In this document: one piece after another, positions 18,201 to 28,775 of the stretch | Numbering within the stretch: position 1 is the stretch's first letter | Layout: each line of letters begins with the position of its first letter | Assembly: GCA_018303285.1 (NCBI GenBank) | Contig: JAGVYL010000008.1 | Span: forward strand, 1 to 36,374 | Source: Candidatus Woesearchaeota archaeon | GTDB lineage: Archaea > Nanobdellota > Nanobdellia > Woesearchaeales > GW2011-AR9 | Reading direction: 5' to 3' | Length of the DNA stretch: 36,374 nt | Translations under genes and position numbers: made by a program | Notes under the pieces: generated by a model | What the model saw: only the letters and a program-made list of their open reading frames with translations | Told to the model about the DNA's origin: nothing | The model's database searches: none

Positions 18201-18426
18201 AATGCGTAAAGACTGTGGTTTGGAAAAAAGCCAGAGAATCTCTTTGTATTTTAAACTGCCGGAAGGCTTCCGCGAAAAATTAGGGCGGTTTGAAACTGAA
18301 CTGAGGGAACGAGTAGGAGCAGATAAACTTCTGTTTAGTATCATTGAGCCGCAGAAGAAATATCAGCATAGCAGTGTGAAGAAGATTAAAGACAAGGAAT
18401 TTGGAATATGGTTTGATGTGGGGTGA
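15280..18426 (+). CDS. ileS: Isoleucyl-tRNA synthetase
   Basis: HIGH-like GRIHLGQAWN, GYDMHGLPTE, FWGTPVPIWQ, VKMSKSLGN. Confidence 0.96.
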   Translation: MRFNEFKPLEIEPQVLKYWQEAQILEKLRKRNQKGEKFYFLQGPPYTSGRIHLGQAWNNSLKDMVLRYKRMNGFKVWDRAGYDMHGLPTERKVMEKFSLKTKEDIQTFGFQRFAEECLKFSTEMAGHMNKDLMRLGVTLDFTDPYMPVTNEFMEGEWYLIKKADEEGRLYLGERSLQWCATCETALAKHECEYKTLNEDSIFLKFPVKGKKNEYLIIWTTTPWTIVFNMAIMVNPEVEYIRAKVGDEKWIVAKALAGVFIRGVAEKDFEILEEFKGDKLKGMEYHHPWEKEISQFKEFKKKNPNTHTIVLSEEYVSADSGSGLVHCAPGCGPEDYEVGHLNHIPPFNTLDEKGTFPENMGKFAGLRAKKDDTRFIEFLKESGALIAVTKVKHEYAHCQRCHQPVVFKVTPQWFFKVEDLREKMARANEKIVWHPGAAKNAFASWLENLRDNSITKQRFWGTPVPIWQCDECKGKNVIGSIKELEKLAGKLPENLHKPWIDEVVIPCECGGKQKRIPDVLDVWIDAGTTSWTCLYYPQRKDLLKEWFPVDFILEGKDQIRGWFNMLMVASFLALGKPSFKSVYMHGFVTDVEGVKMSKSLGNIVSPYEVIDKHGVDTLRYYLCQNRAGDDLNFSWDEITNKERYLNILWNVQKLLFSLTRENKFNPFEAKKGLEEDFGFEERYIISRLHRTVARVTELMETYHLDEAIKPIEDLFLELSRNYVQLVREKSVSGDKKEKELCMLAIGRVLFDCLRLMAPLTPFVAEAIFLNLKEEYNLKEESIHHWTWPKPMKKYIDDEVEGEVVLAMSLIQAAMNGREKMNRGLRWPIAEAVVSSQDEKELKRLEKLEEMLKSQLNIKKITFQKELPSFVKRKVRANYEHIKSDFGELSPRVIARLSIESPETILGHINKENGYDLLLDGQKARITYQHLVIDREVPVTHTEGVFREGFVYLVKETDDELEAEGFARELTRATQQMRKDCGLEKSQRISLYFKLPEGFREKLGRFETELRERVGADKLLFSIIEPQKKYQHSSVKKIKDKEFGIWFDVG

Positions 18427-18477
18427 GAGGTATATTCTTTAAGAAATCTTTATAAAAGCAGGGATTCTCTTGTCTTT

Positions 18478-18990
18478 ATGGTGGAGGTTATTGGATTTAA
18501 TCAAACAATCATCCGTTACAGCGGCCTGTTTGATTTTGAAGCTCTTTATTTAGCCTGGATTGAATGGTTTAAACGACAGGAGTATTCTTTTGCTGAGAAG
18601 GCATTTAAACATTCTGGTTCTTCGGGCGGAGCAGAGCAAGAGCTGGAGTTGGAAGGAAAGCGAAATACTACTGAATATGTGCAGTATATCCTTAAGATAA
18701 AAATGCATTCTTGGGATGTAAAGGAAGTAGAGATTGTCCAAGACGGGCATAAAAAGATTGTTTATCAGGGAAGGATTGAAGTAAGATTTGCCGGCAATGT
18801 GGAGACAGACTGGCAGAAGAAGTTTGAGAAAGGAACTTTTACTAAGTTTCTTAAGAATGTCTACGAAAAGTATATCCTCAATAGAGAGTTGGGAGCGATT
18901 CATTACGGTAATGTTTATTCTAAGGTGTGGAATTTACATGCCATTACGAAGACTTTTTTTGATATGCAGACAAAGAAAGGAGAGTTTTGA
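18478..18990 (+). CDS. Hypothetical protein
   Basis: 170-aa ORF with upstream TTTATAAA box. Confidence 0.7.
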   Translation: MVEVIGFNQTIIRYSGLFDFEALYLAWIEWFKRQEYSFAEKAFKHSGSSGGAEQELELEGKRNTTEYVQYILKIKMHSWDVKEVEIVQDGHKKIVYQGRIEVRFAGNVETDWQKKFEKGTFTKFLKNVYEKYILNRELGAIHYGNVYSKVWNLHAITKTFFDMQTKKGEF

Positions 18991-19125
18991 TTAGGTTTGA
19001 AGAGATTAGTCTAGTTTTGAACAAGATTTAAATAGTGGTATAGAATTACTGTTATTAAGAGTAGTTGTGTTAGTGTTAATAAAACAAAGCTGATTTAATT
19101 AATTAAACGAGGGAGGTGGGTATAG

Positions 19126-20286
19126 ATGGATATTTCTGGGTTGGTGGGGAAGGATTTTGTGGCCGTGCAGAGAGATGCCACGATTTCAGAGATGATAGGC
19201 AAACTCATTGCCGCGGACCAACGAGAAGCTTTGGTTTTCGATAAAGATAAATTTCTTGGATTAGTGGTAGAGAAGTTTATCACTAAATCTCATTTGGACG
19301 CTTCTACAGCCAAACTTACTGGTTTAGTGAAAAATATTTCCCCTGTAGAAAAGTCCATGGATCTTTTGGAAGCTGCCCGATTAATGTTTACTTCAGGAAT
19401 TGATGTCCTGCCAGTACAGGAGAAGGGCAAGATTGTCGGTATTGTGACAGTTAATGATATCTTAACCGAAGCGAAGAGCCTGCCGGGTTTTAAAGGAATA
19501 AAAGTTCGGGATATAAAACAAGTGAGCACACCAAAGCTAACTTCTTCTGACATAGTGGGTAAAGCAATTGAAATGCTGCACAAAGAAGGTTTGGAATCCC
19601 TGCCAGTAGTAGAAAAAGAAAAATTAAATGGGGTAATCTGTTTTCATGACATTCTCAAGAAGATAATGATCGAAGCTCCGATGCGAGATAAAGGGTTCCG
19701 TAACAAGAGCAGCCGCGCTTTCGAAGCTGAGCGGCCAGCGGCCATGGATTTAAAAGTGGACAATTTTGATACTCATACACATTGCTGTACAGTGACCTTG
19801 GGAGATTCATTAGCAATAGCGATTGATATGATCAAGGAAAAGGATGTGCATGCATTGGTACTGATTGATGAGAATGATAATAAACCTTTAGGGTTGATTA
19901 CTACCAATAATCTACTTAGATTGATAGCAAGTTTCTCCAATGTAGAAATGGCAAATATCCGGTTTACTGGTCTGGAAGAGACTAAACTACGGCCGGATGA
20001 GAAGGCTCAGGTGAAAGAGATTATCGCCCAAGAGTCAGAAAAGATCGGCCGACGGTTGAATAATGAATACCGCATTGATGTCCATATTAAAGAATATAAG
20101 AAAGAAAGCAAGAAGCAGAAATATGATATTCATCTGAAACTGCTTTCTCCGGGAAAAAATTTTACCAGCAGCGGTGTGGACTGGGATGTTGTGGCTGCGT
20201 TAAGAATGGCCATGAAGGGCTTGGAGAAATCAGTCCTACGGCAGTATCAAGAAGATATCAGCAGGAAGAAGCTTTATGGAAAATAA
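19126..20286 (+). CDS. CBS-repeat protein with C-terminal HPF/S30AE-like domain
   Basis: Repeated CBS patterns (LPVQEKGKIVGIVTVNDIL; LPVVEKEKLNGVICFHDIL; LVLIDENDNKPLGLITTNNLL). C-terminal region NIRFTGLEETKL...RRLNNEYRIDVHIKEYKK...YDIHLKL...DWDVVAALRMAMKGLEKSVLR resembles the ribosome hibernation fold. Confidence 0.75.
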   Translation: MDISGLVGKDFVAVQRDATISEMIGKLIAADQREALVFDKDKFLGLVVEKFITKSHLDASTAKLTGLVKNISPVEKSMDLLEAARLMFTSGIDVLPVQEKGKIVGIVTVNDILTEAKSLPGFKGIKVRDIKQVSTPKLTSSDIVGKAIEMLHKEGLESLPVVEKEKLNGVICFHDILKKIMIEAPMRDKGFRNKSSRAFEAERPAAMDLKVDNFDTHTHCCTVTLGDSLAIAIDMIKEKDVHALVLIDENDNKPLGLITTNNLLRLIASFSNVEMANIRFTGLEETKLRPDEKAQVKEIIAQESEKIGRRLNNEYRIDVHIKEYKKESKKQKYDIHLKLLSPGKNFTSSGVDWDVVAALRMAMKGLEKSVLRQYQEDISRKKLYGK

Positions 20287-20288
20287 AT

Positions 20289-20636
20289 TTATTTATTTTT
20301 TCTTTTCTTAACAGATTTTACTGCTTTTTTCTTTTCTTTAATCTTTGTTTTAGCAACCGGGGCAGTAGACAAGGTTTTCTTCTTAATCTCTTTTTCGTCT
20401 TTATGCTTTAATCCCTCTTCATAACCTCTGGCAAAAGCCGCTTCATTTTCAGAAATCTCATCTTCTTCTAAAAGCATCTCTCGGCCGTGTTCATCATAGA
20501 CCTCTTCGTCTTTTCGGCCAGCAAGAATTTCTTCTACTTCATCATCACCATGCTTGTTTTCTGGAACAATTCCTTGCTCCTCTTCGGGATAATCCCTAAT
20601 GGACTCCTTGTGTCGACCCATTTTTTGTTTCTCCAA
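20289..20636 (-). CDS. Charged low-complexity hypothetical protein with Lys-rich tail
   Basis: 115-aa acidic N-terminus and K-rich C-terminus; overlaps the end of the upstream gene. Confidence 0.65.
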   Translation of the reverse strand: MEKQKMGRHKESIRDYPEEEQGIVPENKHGDDEVEEILAGRKDEEVYDEHGREMLLEEDEISENEAAFARGYEEGLKHKDEKEIKKKTLSTAPVAKTKIKEKKKAVKSVKKRKNK

Positions 20637-21231
20637 TATCCATAAGGAAAACTGCTGCGGCTACGGTTGTAGTCCATAAACCGTGTTTATCTCCTATGGC
20701 AGTCTGAGTAACGTTCATTGTCTTAAAAATCTTTCCGCTGGTCTTGTAAATCTGCTCTCTCTCATCCCACGCTATATTTGAATCAAATTCAATACCTAGG
20801 GTGGTGGCTAACATGGTAGCGGCTAAATCTTCGGCATATTCGCCGGCTTTATCCTGAGTTTCTCCAAACGAATGATGTTCGCTGAGGTAACCATAGGCTC
20901 CATTGTCTGAAGGAACAGCTACACCAACAGAAGAAGCGACTAAGCGGTTTGGCTCATTGGTGGCATTTCTCGCCATGACACAGAAAACTATCTGGCCGGG
21001 CCGCAGGTCTTTCACGCCTTCTTCTTTAGCAACAATCCTGCAGAAAGGAGGATAAATACTGGAGACAAAGACCAGATTGCATTTTTCAATGCCTGCTTCT
21101 CTTAAAGCTAATTCAAAGGATTGAAGATAGTCTTTGTGTCGGCCCACCCCTTTGGTGAAGAACATTCGCTTGGGTACAAATTCCATCTTTTTTATCTCAT
21201 ATTCCTGAAGAAATAAGAAAACGCCACTCAC
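20596..21231 (-). CDS. pdaD: Pyruvoyl-dependent arginine decarboxylase
   Basis: [43 protein letters not shown] (Ser-Ser self-cleavage site), [21 protein letters not shown]. Likely starts at the internal [13 protein letters not shown]. Confidence 0.9.
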   Translation of the reverse strand: MSGVFLFLQEYEIKKMEFVPKRMFFTKGVGRHKDYLQSFELALREAGIEKCNLVFVSSIYPPFCRIVAKEEGVKDLRPGQIVFCVMARNATNEPNRLVASSVGVAVPSDNGAYGYLSEHHSFGETQDKAGEYAEDLAATMLATTLGIEFDSNIAWDEREQIYKTSGKIFKTMNVTQTAIGDKHGLWTTTVAAAVFLMDIGETKNGSTQGVH

Positions 21232-21282
21232 TTAAAAAGTTTTTGTTTTTACTGGTTTCTTAGAGGCCAGCAGTTTATTTAG

Positions 21283-23235
<1,953 letters not shown>

Positions 23236-23354
23236 TTATTCTTTATCGACGATAAACTCTAAGAATCTAGCGATTTTCCGGCTTTATAAACCTTTCTTTT
23301 ATTTTAGCTAAATAAAACATAACCTTTTTAAACCTTATAGACATTAAAAATAAA

Positions 23355-25208
23355 ATGACTTTTAAGAACACTGATGAGATTAAAGTTCCTGATAAATTAG
23401 TAGATCAAGTCATCGGCCAAGATGAAGCAGTCTATATCATCAAGAAAGCGGCTAGCCAGCGAAGACACGTGCTTTTGATTGGAGATCCGGGAACAGGAAA
23501 AAGTTTGTTAGGGATGGCCTTGGCTGAAATGCTGCCAAAATCGCAGCTGAAAGATATCCTGGCCTTGCCAAATAATTCTGATGAGAACAATCCTCTGATC
23601 AAAGTAGTGGAAGCAGGCAAAGGCAAAGAAGAGACTCAGCGTTCAGTGATGGATGCATCCGGCTGGGCGAGAAATCAAAATATTCTTTTCTTTGCTTTAG
23701 CTATCTTAGCTATGCTTGCTCCGTGGTGGGTAAGAGAAAAATATAATTCGGATATTATGTTTGCGGCTTTCTTTTTAGGCGGGCTGGTATTTTTAGTGGG
23801 AGTAGTCATCTTTATTAATTTCAATCGCAGAATGAAAATGACTGGAGAAGCAGTTATTCCTAAAGTGATTGTAGATAATACTAATCAGAAACAAGCGCCT
23901 TTTTATGATGCTACGGGCAGCCATGCGGGAGCCTTGCTTGGTGATGTGCTTCATGATCCATTCCAGTCAGGAGGATTAGGCACTCCGGCTAATCAACGAG
24001 TAGTGGCTGGGCTGATTCATAAAGCTCATATGGGTGTTCTGTTTATAGATGAGATTGCTACTCTTGATCCTCGTACCCAGCAGGAACTTTTGTCTGCTTT
24101 GCAGGAGAAGAGATACCCCATCACCGGCCAGTCGGAGAGAAGCGCAGGAGCGATGGTGCGAACCGATCCAGTGCCTTGTGATTTTATTTTAATCGCAGCC
24201 GGTAATCTTGAAACAGTGCAGCATATGCACCCGGCTTTGCGTTCAAGAATAAGAGGTTATGGTTATGAAGTTTATATGAATGAGACTATTCCGGACAATA
24301 AAGAAAATCAAGAGAAGATTGCCCGGTTTATTGCTCAAGAAGTGAAAAAAGACGGCAAGATTCCTCATTTTAGTAAAGATGCAACCGAAGCGATTATTGA
24401 AGAGGCTCGTAAAAGAGCAAATAGAAAAGGACATTTAACTCTTCATTTGAGAGGATTGGGTGGGTTAGTACGAGCAGCAGGAGATTTAGCCAAAGAAGAA
24501 GGCGAGAAGCTGGTCAAAGCAGGACACGTGAAAAAAGCGAAAGTTCTTGCTCGACCTTTGGAGCAGCAGATTGCTGATAAATTTATTGAGCGAAAGAAAG
24601 AATATGAAGTGATTGTGACAGAAGGAAAGATTGTGGGAAGAGTCAATGGTTTAGCAGTGATTGGCTCTGGTTCAGCATATTCTGGAATTTTATTACCTAT
24701 AGAAGCAGCTGTAACTCCCGGCGGCAAGAAAAACGAAATCGTGGCCACAGGAAAATTGGGAGAAATCGCCAAAGAAGCAATTAAAAATGTTTCAGCGATT
24801 GTGATGAATTATTTTGGAGAAGATATTAAAGAAAAATATGATATTTATGTGCAATTTCTTCAGACATATGAAGGAGTGGAAGGAGATTCTGCTTCTATTG
24901 CAGTGGCTACAGCGATAATCTCTGCTCTGAAGGACGTGCCTGTCCGTCAGGATACAGCTATGACTGGCAGTCTATCTGTGCGGGGAGAAGTCTTGCCAGT
25001 GGGCGGAGTAACTTCTAAAGTGGAAGCGGCCATCGAAGCAGGAATTAAACGAGTATTGGTGCCCAAGAGCAATCTGCAGGATATTGTGATTGATAAAGAG
25101 AGGCTGAACGGCCTAAAACTGATTCCGGTGGAAACATTGATAGATGTCTTGAGAGAGGCCTTAGACTGGAAAGGAAAAGAGAAATTGCTGAAGCAGATTG
25201 GATGTTAA
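23355..25208 (+). CDS. Archaeal membrane-anchored Lon protease (LonB)
   Basis: Walker [11 protein letters not shown] pair inserted in the AAA domain, Ser/Lys dyad region [18 protein letters not shown] and [16 protein letters not shown]. Confidence 0.95.
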   Translation: MTFKNTDEIKVPDKLVDQVIGQDEAVYIIKKAASQRRHVLLIGDPGTGKSLLGMALAEMLPKSQLKDILALPNNSDENNPLIKVVEAGKGKEETQRSVMDASGWARNQNILFFALAILAMLAPWWVREKYNSDIMFAAFFLGGLVFLVGVVIFINFNRRMKMTGEAVIPKVIVDNTNQKQAPFYDATGSHAGALLGDVLHDPFQSGGLGTPANQRVVAGLIHKAHMGVLFIDEIATLDPRTQQELLSALQEKRYPITGQSERSAGAMVRTDPVPCDFILIAAGNLETVQHMHPALRSRIRGYGYEVYMNETIPDNKENQEKIARFIAQEVKKDGKIPHFSKDATEAIIEEARKRANRKGHLTLHLRGLGGLVRAAGDLAKEEGEKLVKAGHVKKAKVLARPLEQQIADKFIERKKEYEVIVTEGKIVGRVNGLAVIGSGSAYSGILLPIEAAVTPGGKKNEIVATGKLGEIAKEAIKNVSAIVMNYFGEDIKEKYDIYVQFLQTYEGVEGDSASIAVATAIISALKDVPVRQDTAMTGSLSVRGEVLPVGGVTSKVEAAIEAGIKRVLVPKSNLQDIVIDKERLNGLKLIPVETLIDVLREALDWKGKEKLLKQIGC

Positions 25209-25224
25209 AGATTAATTTTATTCT

Positions 25225-25906
25225 TTATCTTTGTTGGCCGTACCTATCTTTTGAATAATCGCGGGGGGGATAAGACGAAGGAGGGTAGGAAGAAGACGGA
25301 GCAGAGGGGTATGTTGAAGGATACTCTTGGTAATTGCTGGAAGGAGAGGAGTAATCCGGCTGAGGCGAAGAAGTAGGAACTTTCTTCGTAGGTAGTAGGG
25401 TTAGGAACAAAGCGAAGAAGCAGTTCTACCAAGAAATAAAAGATTGGAAAGAAGATGATAGCTGTAAGGAAAATCATCCAGTCTAGTCCTATCGCTCCGT
25501 AAATAATGGGGGTAAAAATAAATGTGAAATATGTAACTTCACGGATGCGGCCGATGAGTCTAGTGGTCTTTTTCGCTTTGATGCCCCAAATTATGATTAC
25601 TAACCCGTAAGCGACCATTATCAAAGAGATTAAAAGTTTAAGAAGTAAGGCGCTCCAGGTAGGTTTAATATCCATAAAAAAATTTACGCTGGTTCTAGCC
25701 CAGTCAATGCCTACCCAAAGAGCCACTACTCCGTTTGAGATGGCATTGCCTAAGGAAGTGCCGTGTTTTTCTTGATAAATCTCCGTGAAAACCCAGTTAA
25801 GATAAACTGGGACAATGATCCACAACATATCAAAACTCTGGAATGGAGCAGCGATAAGGCTGCCAAAGGTAGTTATCAATTGCCAAAGAAATTCCCATAC
25901 GGCCAT
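25225..25906 (-). CDS. Multi-TM membrane protein; Pro/Tyr/Ser-rich tail in the +1 frame (probable frameshift)
   Basis: Frame 1 (25244-25906) encodes TM helices to RFVPNPTT. The adjacent frame (25225-25410) continues TKKVPTSSPQPDYSSPSSNYQEYPSTYPSAPSSSYPPSSYPPRDYSKDRYGQQR. Confidence 0.7.
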
Positions 25907-26026
25907 AAACTAAGGATTCTTTCAGAGTATTTAAAGGTTTGGCGAAAGGGGATTAAAGACGTGAAGAAGGTATTTTTCAGCAACCTTTAAAAAGTCCAAG
26001 TGGTTCTCTTTTTTAAGCGAAACCAT

Positions 26027-26052
26027 ATTAGTATACATATCCGTATACTAAT
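26027..26052. promoter_or_regulatory. 10-bp inverted repeat, operator-like
   Basis: ATTAGTATAC-atatcc-GTATACTAAT about 95 nt upstream of the 26146 CDS. Confidence 0.6.
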
Positions 26053-26080
26053 TAAGAATAAGTTGCGAAAAAAGAGGTAA

Positions 26081-26107
26081 CAAAAGTCGCCTATAGGCGG
26101 ACTTTTG
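26081..26107 (+). promoter_or_regulatory. Leader hairpin upstream of the diadenylate cyclase CDS
   Basis: CAAAAGTC-GCC-TATA-GGC-g-GACTTTTG, then AAGCTTgtAAGCTT before the ATG. Confidence 0.5.
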
Positions 26108-26145
26108 GAACCATCAAAAAGCTTGTAAGCTTATTTGAGGGGAAT

Positions 26146-26751
26146 ATGGGGGAATTGTTACTTTGTCATCCTGAAGAAGAAGGGTTATTTGAAGCTCTGG
26201 ATAGTTCTACAGTGCGTAATGTTCCGAAAGAAGTGAAAATCAGAGCAGTGCATTTGTTGCGTAATGTCAATAGGCTTTACGGCCGAACGTTTGGTTTTAT
26301 TCTTATCTTAGGCTACCGCCGCTGTTGGGAGAAATATCTAGTGGAAATGGGTTTAGAGAACCGTCCACTTATTGATGCAAGCATCATGGACAGCAGCGGA
26401 TTGCAGACCTTGGTGCAAGGAAGAAGGAATGACGGAGCGATTATCATGGATGACTACGGAAAAGTTATCCGCACCAAAATTTATGTAGATATTCCCGTGA
26501 TGAAGATTCTGCGAGAGTTAGGTTATTGGAAATCTCCTTTTGCAGTTCCCAAAGGTACGAGACATCATACAGCATTGGCTGCTTCTTATGCTTTGAGCAA
26601 TGCTTCAGAAGGGGTCTGTGTGGTTACATCCAGCGAAGAAGATGGAAGCATCCGTATCTTTGAACGGGGAAAGATTCTTTATTCACCTTTGCAGAAAGAG
26701 ATGGAGACGATGCCGGTTTATAGACAGGCCACGATGGAGAAGTTTTTGTAG
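26146..26751 (+). CDS. dacZ: Diadenylate cyclase (DisA_N/DAC domain, DacZ-like)
   Basis: LIDASIMDSSGLQTLVQGRRNDGAIIMDDYGKVIR (DGA motif), VPKGTRHHTALAASYALSNASEGVCVVTSSEEDGSIRIF (RHx motif). Confidence 0.8.
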   Translation: MGELLLCHPEEEGLFEALDSSTVRNVPKEVKIRAVHLLRNVNRLYGRTFGFILILGYRRCWEKYLVEMGLENRPLIDASIMDSSGLQTLVQGRRNDGAIIMDDYGKVIRTKIYVDIPVMKILRELGYWKSPFAVPKGTRHHTALAASYALSNASEGVCVVTSSEEDGSIRIFERGKILYSPLQKEMETMPVYRQATMEKFL

Positions 26752-26792
26752 ATATTTAAATGAGATATCTTCTTTTTTTTGAATCAAGAGCA

Positions 26793-27458
26793 TTACGAAC
26801 GAAAAAGTTTAGAGCCGATTTTTATAAATTGTGTACTGGGCAGGGCTTTGGTTCGTAATTCTATTTTGTTTTGTTTGATGCTGCGTAAAATAGATGGAAT
26901 GTCGTCTTCGGCCTCGATCAAAGAGTAAGTATAGCCGAGCTGGCTTAAGAAATGGCAGTCAGAAGTTCCGACCAGCGGCTTGTTGTGCTTTTCGGCCAGT
27001 TCTACGGCCTGCTTGTTGCGGTTAAGCCAGAAAGTGTAGAAATGAGAGTATTCAATAGCGTCAAAAATATCAAGGTTAGGCAATAGTTTTTCTCCTAAAC
27101 AGATATTACTAAGGAAAAATGGATGGGGAGCAATAATCAAAACATTTTTTCTTTTTTGTTTAAGCTGCCGCAAGTCATCGAAGGTATGCAACTGTTGGGC
27201 TTCTCTGTTGTTTATATTGTAGATAAGAACGTGTTTTCCTTCAATGTCTCTTTCTACTCCGGGAATGAGAAGGATGCCCTGCTTCTCTGCGTATTCTGCT
27301 AAATCTTCGTTGTAAAAAACTTTGTTATGGCAGGTGAACGAGAGAAGATTGAAACCTAACGATTTAGCATGGTCAATGATATCTTTAGACTGCGGAGTCC
27401 ACGGATCCTGAATCTCTCCGTCACCGCAATGCAAATGTAAATCCGCTTTGAACTGCAT
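26793..27458 (-). CDS. PHP-domain metal-dependent phosphoesterase
   Basis: ADLHLHCGDGEIQDPW, LLIPGVERDIEGKHVLIYN, IIAPHPFF, PLVGTSDCHFLSQLG. Confidence 0.85.
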   Translation of the reverse strand: MQFKADLHLHCGDGEIQDPWTPQSKDIIDHAKSLGFNLLSFTCHNKVFYNEDLAEYAEKQGILLIPGVERDIEGKHVLIYNINNREAQQLHTFDDLRQLKQKRKNVLIIAPHPFFLSNICLGEKLLPNLDIFDAIEYSHFYTFWLNRNKQAVELAEKHNKPLVGTSDCHFLSQLGYTYSLIEAEDDIPSILRSIKQNKIELRTKALPSTQFIKIGSKLFRS

Positions 27459-27492
27459 GCTGACGAAGATTTATGAACGGTTTATAAGGATT

Positions 27493-28725
27493 ATGTTTTT
27501 AAAATATGGCGATTATGACCCTCAAATGATCATCGGTCTTGTAGGAAAACCATCTGTAGGAAAGTCTACTTTTTTTAAAGCAGCTACTCTAGCTGAGGTG
27601 GCTATTGCTGCTTATCCGTTTACAACATTGACTCCTAATGAAGGTGTGGCCTTTGTCAAAATTGATTGTGTAGACAAAGAATTTGGCAAGCAGTGCAATC
27701 CCCGTTTTGGTTTTTGTCTGAAAGGTAAACGATTTGTGCCAGTGCAGTTGATTGATGTTCCCGGGTTAGTGCCAGGCGCTCATGAAGGCAAGGGTTTAGG
27801 TAACCAGTTTTTAGAGAATTTAAGACAAGCAGATATTCTGATCCATGTGATTGATATTTCCGGTAGTGCTAATGAAAAAGGAGAAATCCTTTCTCCAGGA
27901 GAATATGACCCGGCCAATGATGTGCGTTTTCTGGAAGAAGAATTGGATAATTGGTATTATGGCGTGATGATGAAAGGCTGGGAGCGTTTCGCTAAGCAGG
28001 TGGAAGTGGAAAAGAAAAAGTTGGGCCGAGAAATAGCTAAGCAGATGAATGCTTTCAAAGTAACTGAAGAGTTGGTAGAAGAAGCGATGGAAAAATTAAG
28101 ATTGGATGTAGGAGATCCTTCTCACTGGCCCGAAGGCTCATTGTTTTCTTTAGCCAGCATGCTGAGGCAGCTGACCAAGCCGATGATTATCGCCTGCAAC
28201 AAGGTGGATGTTAAGACGGGTAAAGAAAATTTAATCCGATTACAAAAAGAATTTCCGCATTATCTTTTTATTGCCTGCTCGGCGGAAAGTGAAGTGGTAT
28301 TGCGAAGCGCAGCAAAAAATAGCCTGATAGAATATGCTCCCGGAGATACAGACTTTAAGATTTTACATTCAGAAAAATTAAGCGAGAAGCAGAAAGCAGC
28401 ATTAGAATTTGTGCGACAGAATATTCTGGTTCCGTTTGGCGGAACCGGAGTGCAGGAAACTTTAGACAAAGCGGTTTTTGATTTCCTGAAGTATATCGCT
28501 ATCTTTCCCGGCGGAGTGAGCAAGCTGGAAGATAGAGAAGGGAGAGTTTTGCCGGACTGTTTTTTGATGCCGGAGAAATCTACTGCTTTGGATTTTGCAT
28601 ATAAGTTGCACACAGATTTGGGAGATCATTTTATCCGGGCAATTGATGTAAAAACAAAACGAACCGTTGGCCGAGAGCATTTGTTGAAGCATCGAGATGT
28701 GATAGAGATAGTATCTGGAAAATAA
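27493..28725 (+). CDS. OBG-family (YchF-like) GTPase with C-terminal TGS domain
   Basis: IGLVGKPSVGKSTFFKAATLAEVAIAAYPFTTLTPNEGVAFV, DVPGLVPGAHEGKGLGNQFLENLRQADILIHVID, TGS DFAYKLHTDLGDHFIRAID. Start uncertain; ORF track begins at 27448. Confidence 0.9.
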   Translation: MFLKYGDYDPQMIIGLVGKPSVGKSTFFKAATLAEVAIAAYPFTTLTPNEGVAFVKIDCVDKEFGKQCNPRFGFCLKGKRFVPVQLIDVPGLVPGAHEGKGLGNQFLENLRQADILIHVIDISGSANEKGEILSPGEYDPANDVRFLEEELDNWYYGVMMKGWERFAKQVEVEKKKLGREIAKQMNAFKVTEELVEEAMEKLRLDVGDPSHWPEGSLFSLASMLRQLTKPMIIACNKVDVKTGKENLIRLQKEFPHYLFIACSAESEVVLRSAAKNSLIEYAPGDTDFKILHSEKLSEKQKAALEFVRQNILVPFGGTGVQETLDKAVFDFLKYIAIFPGGVSKLEDREGRVLPDCFLMPEKSTALDFAYKLHTDLGDHFIRAIDVKTKRTVGREHLLKHRDVIEIVSGK

Positions 28726-28775
28726 AAAGTTTTTCTTAAAAATATAGCGGTAAAGAAAATAGAGGTAAAGAAAAG

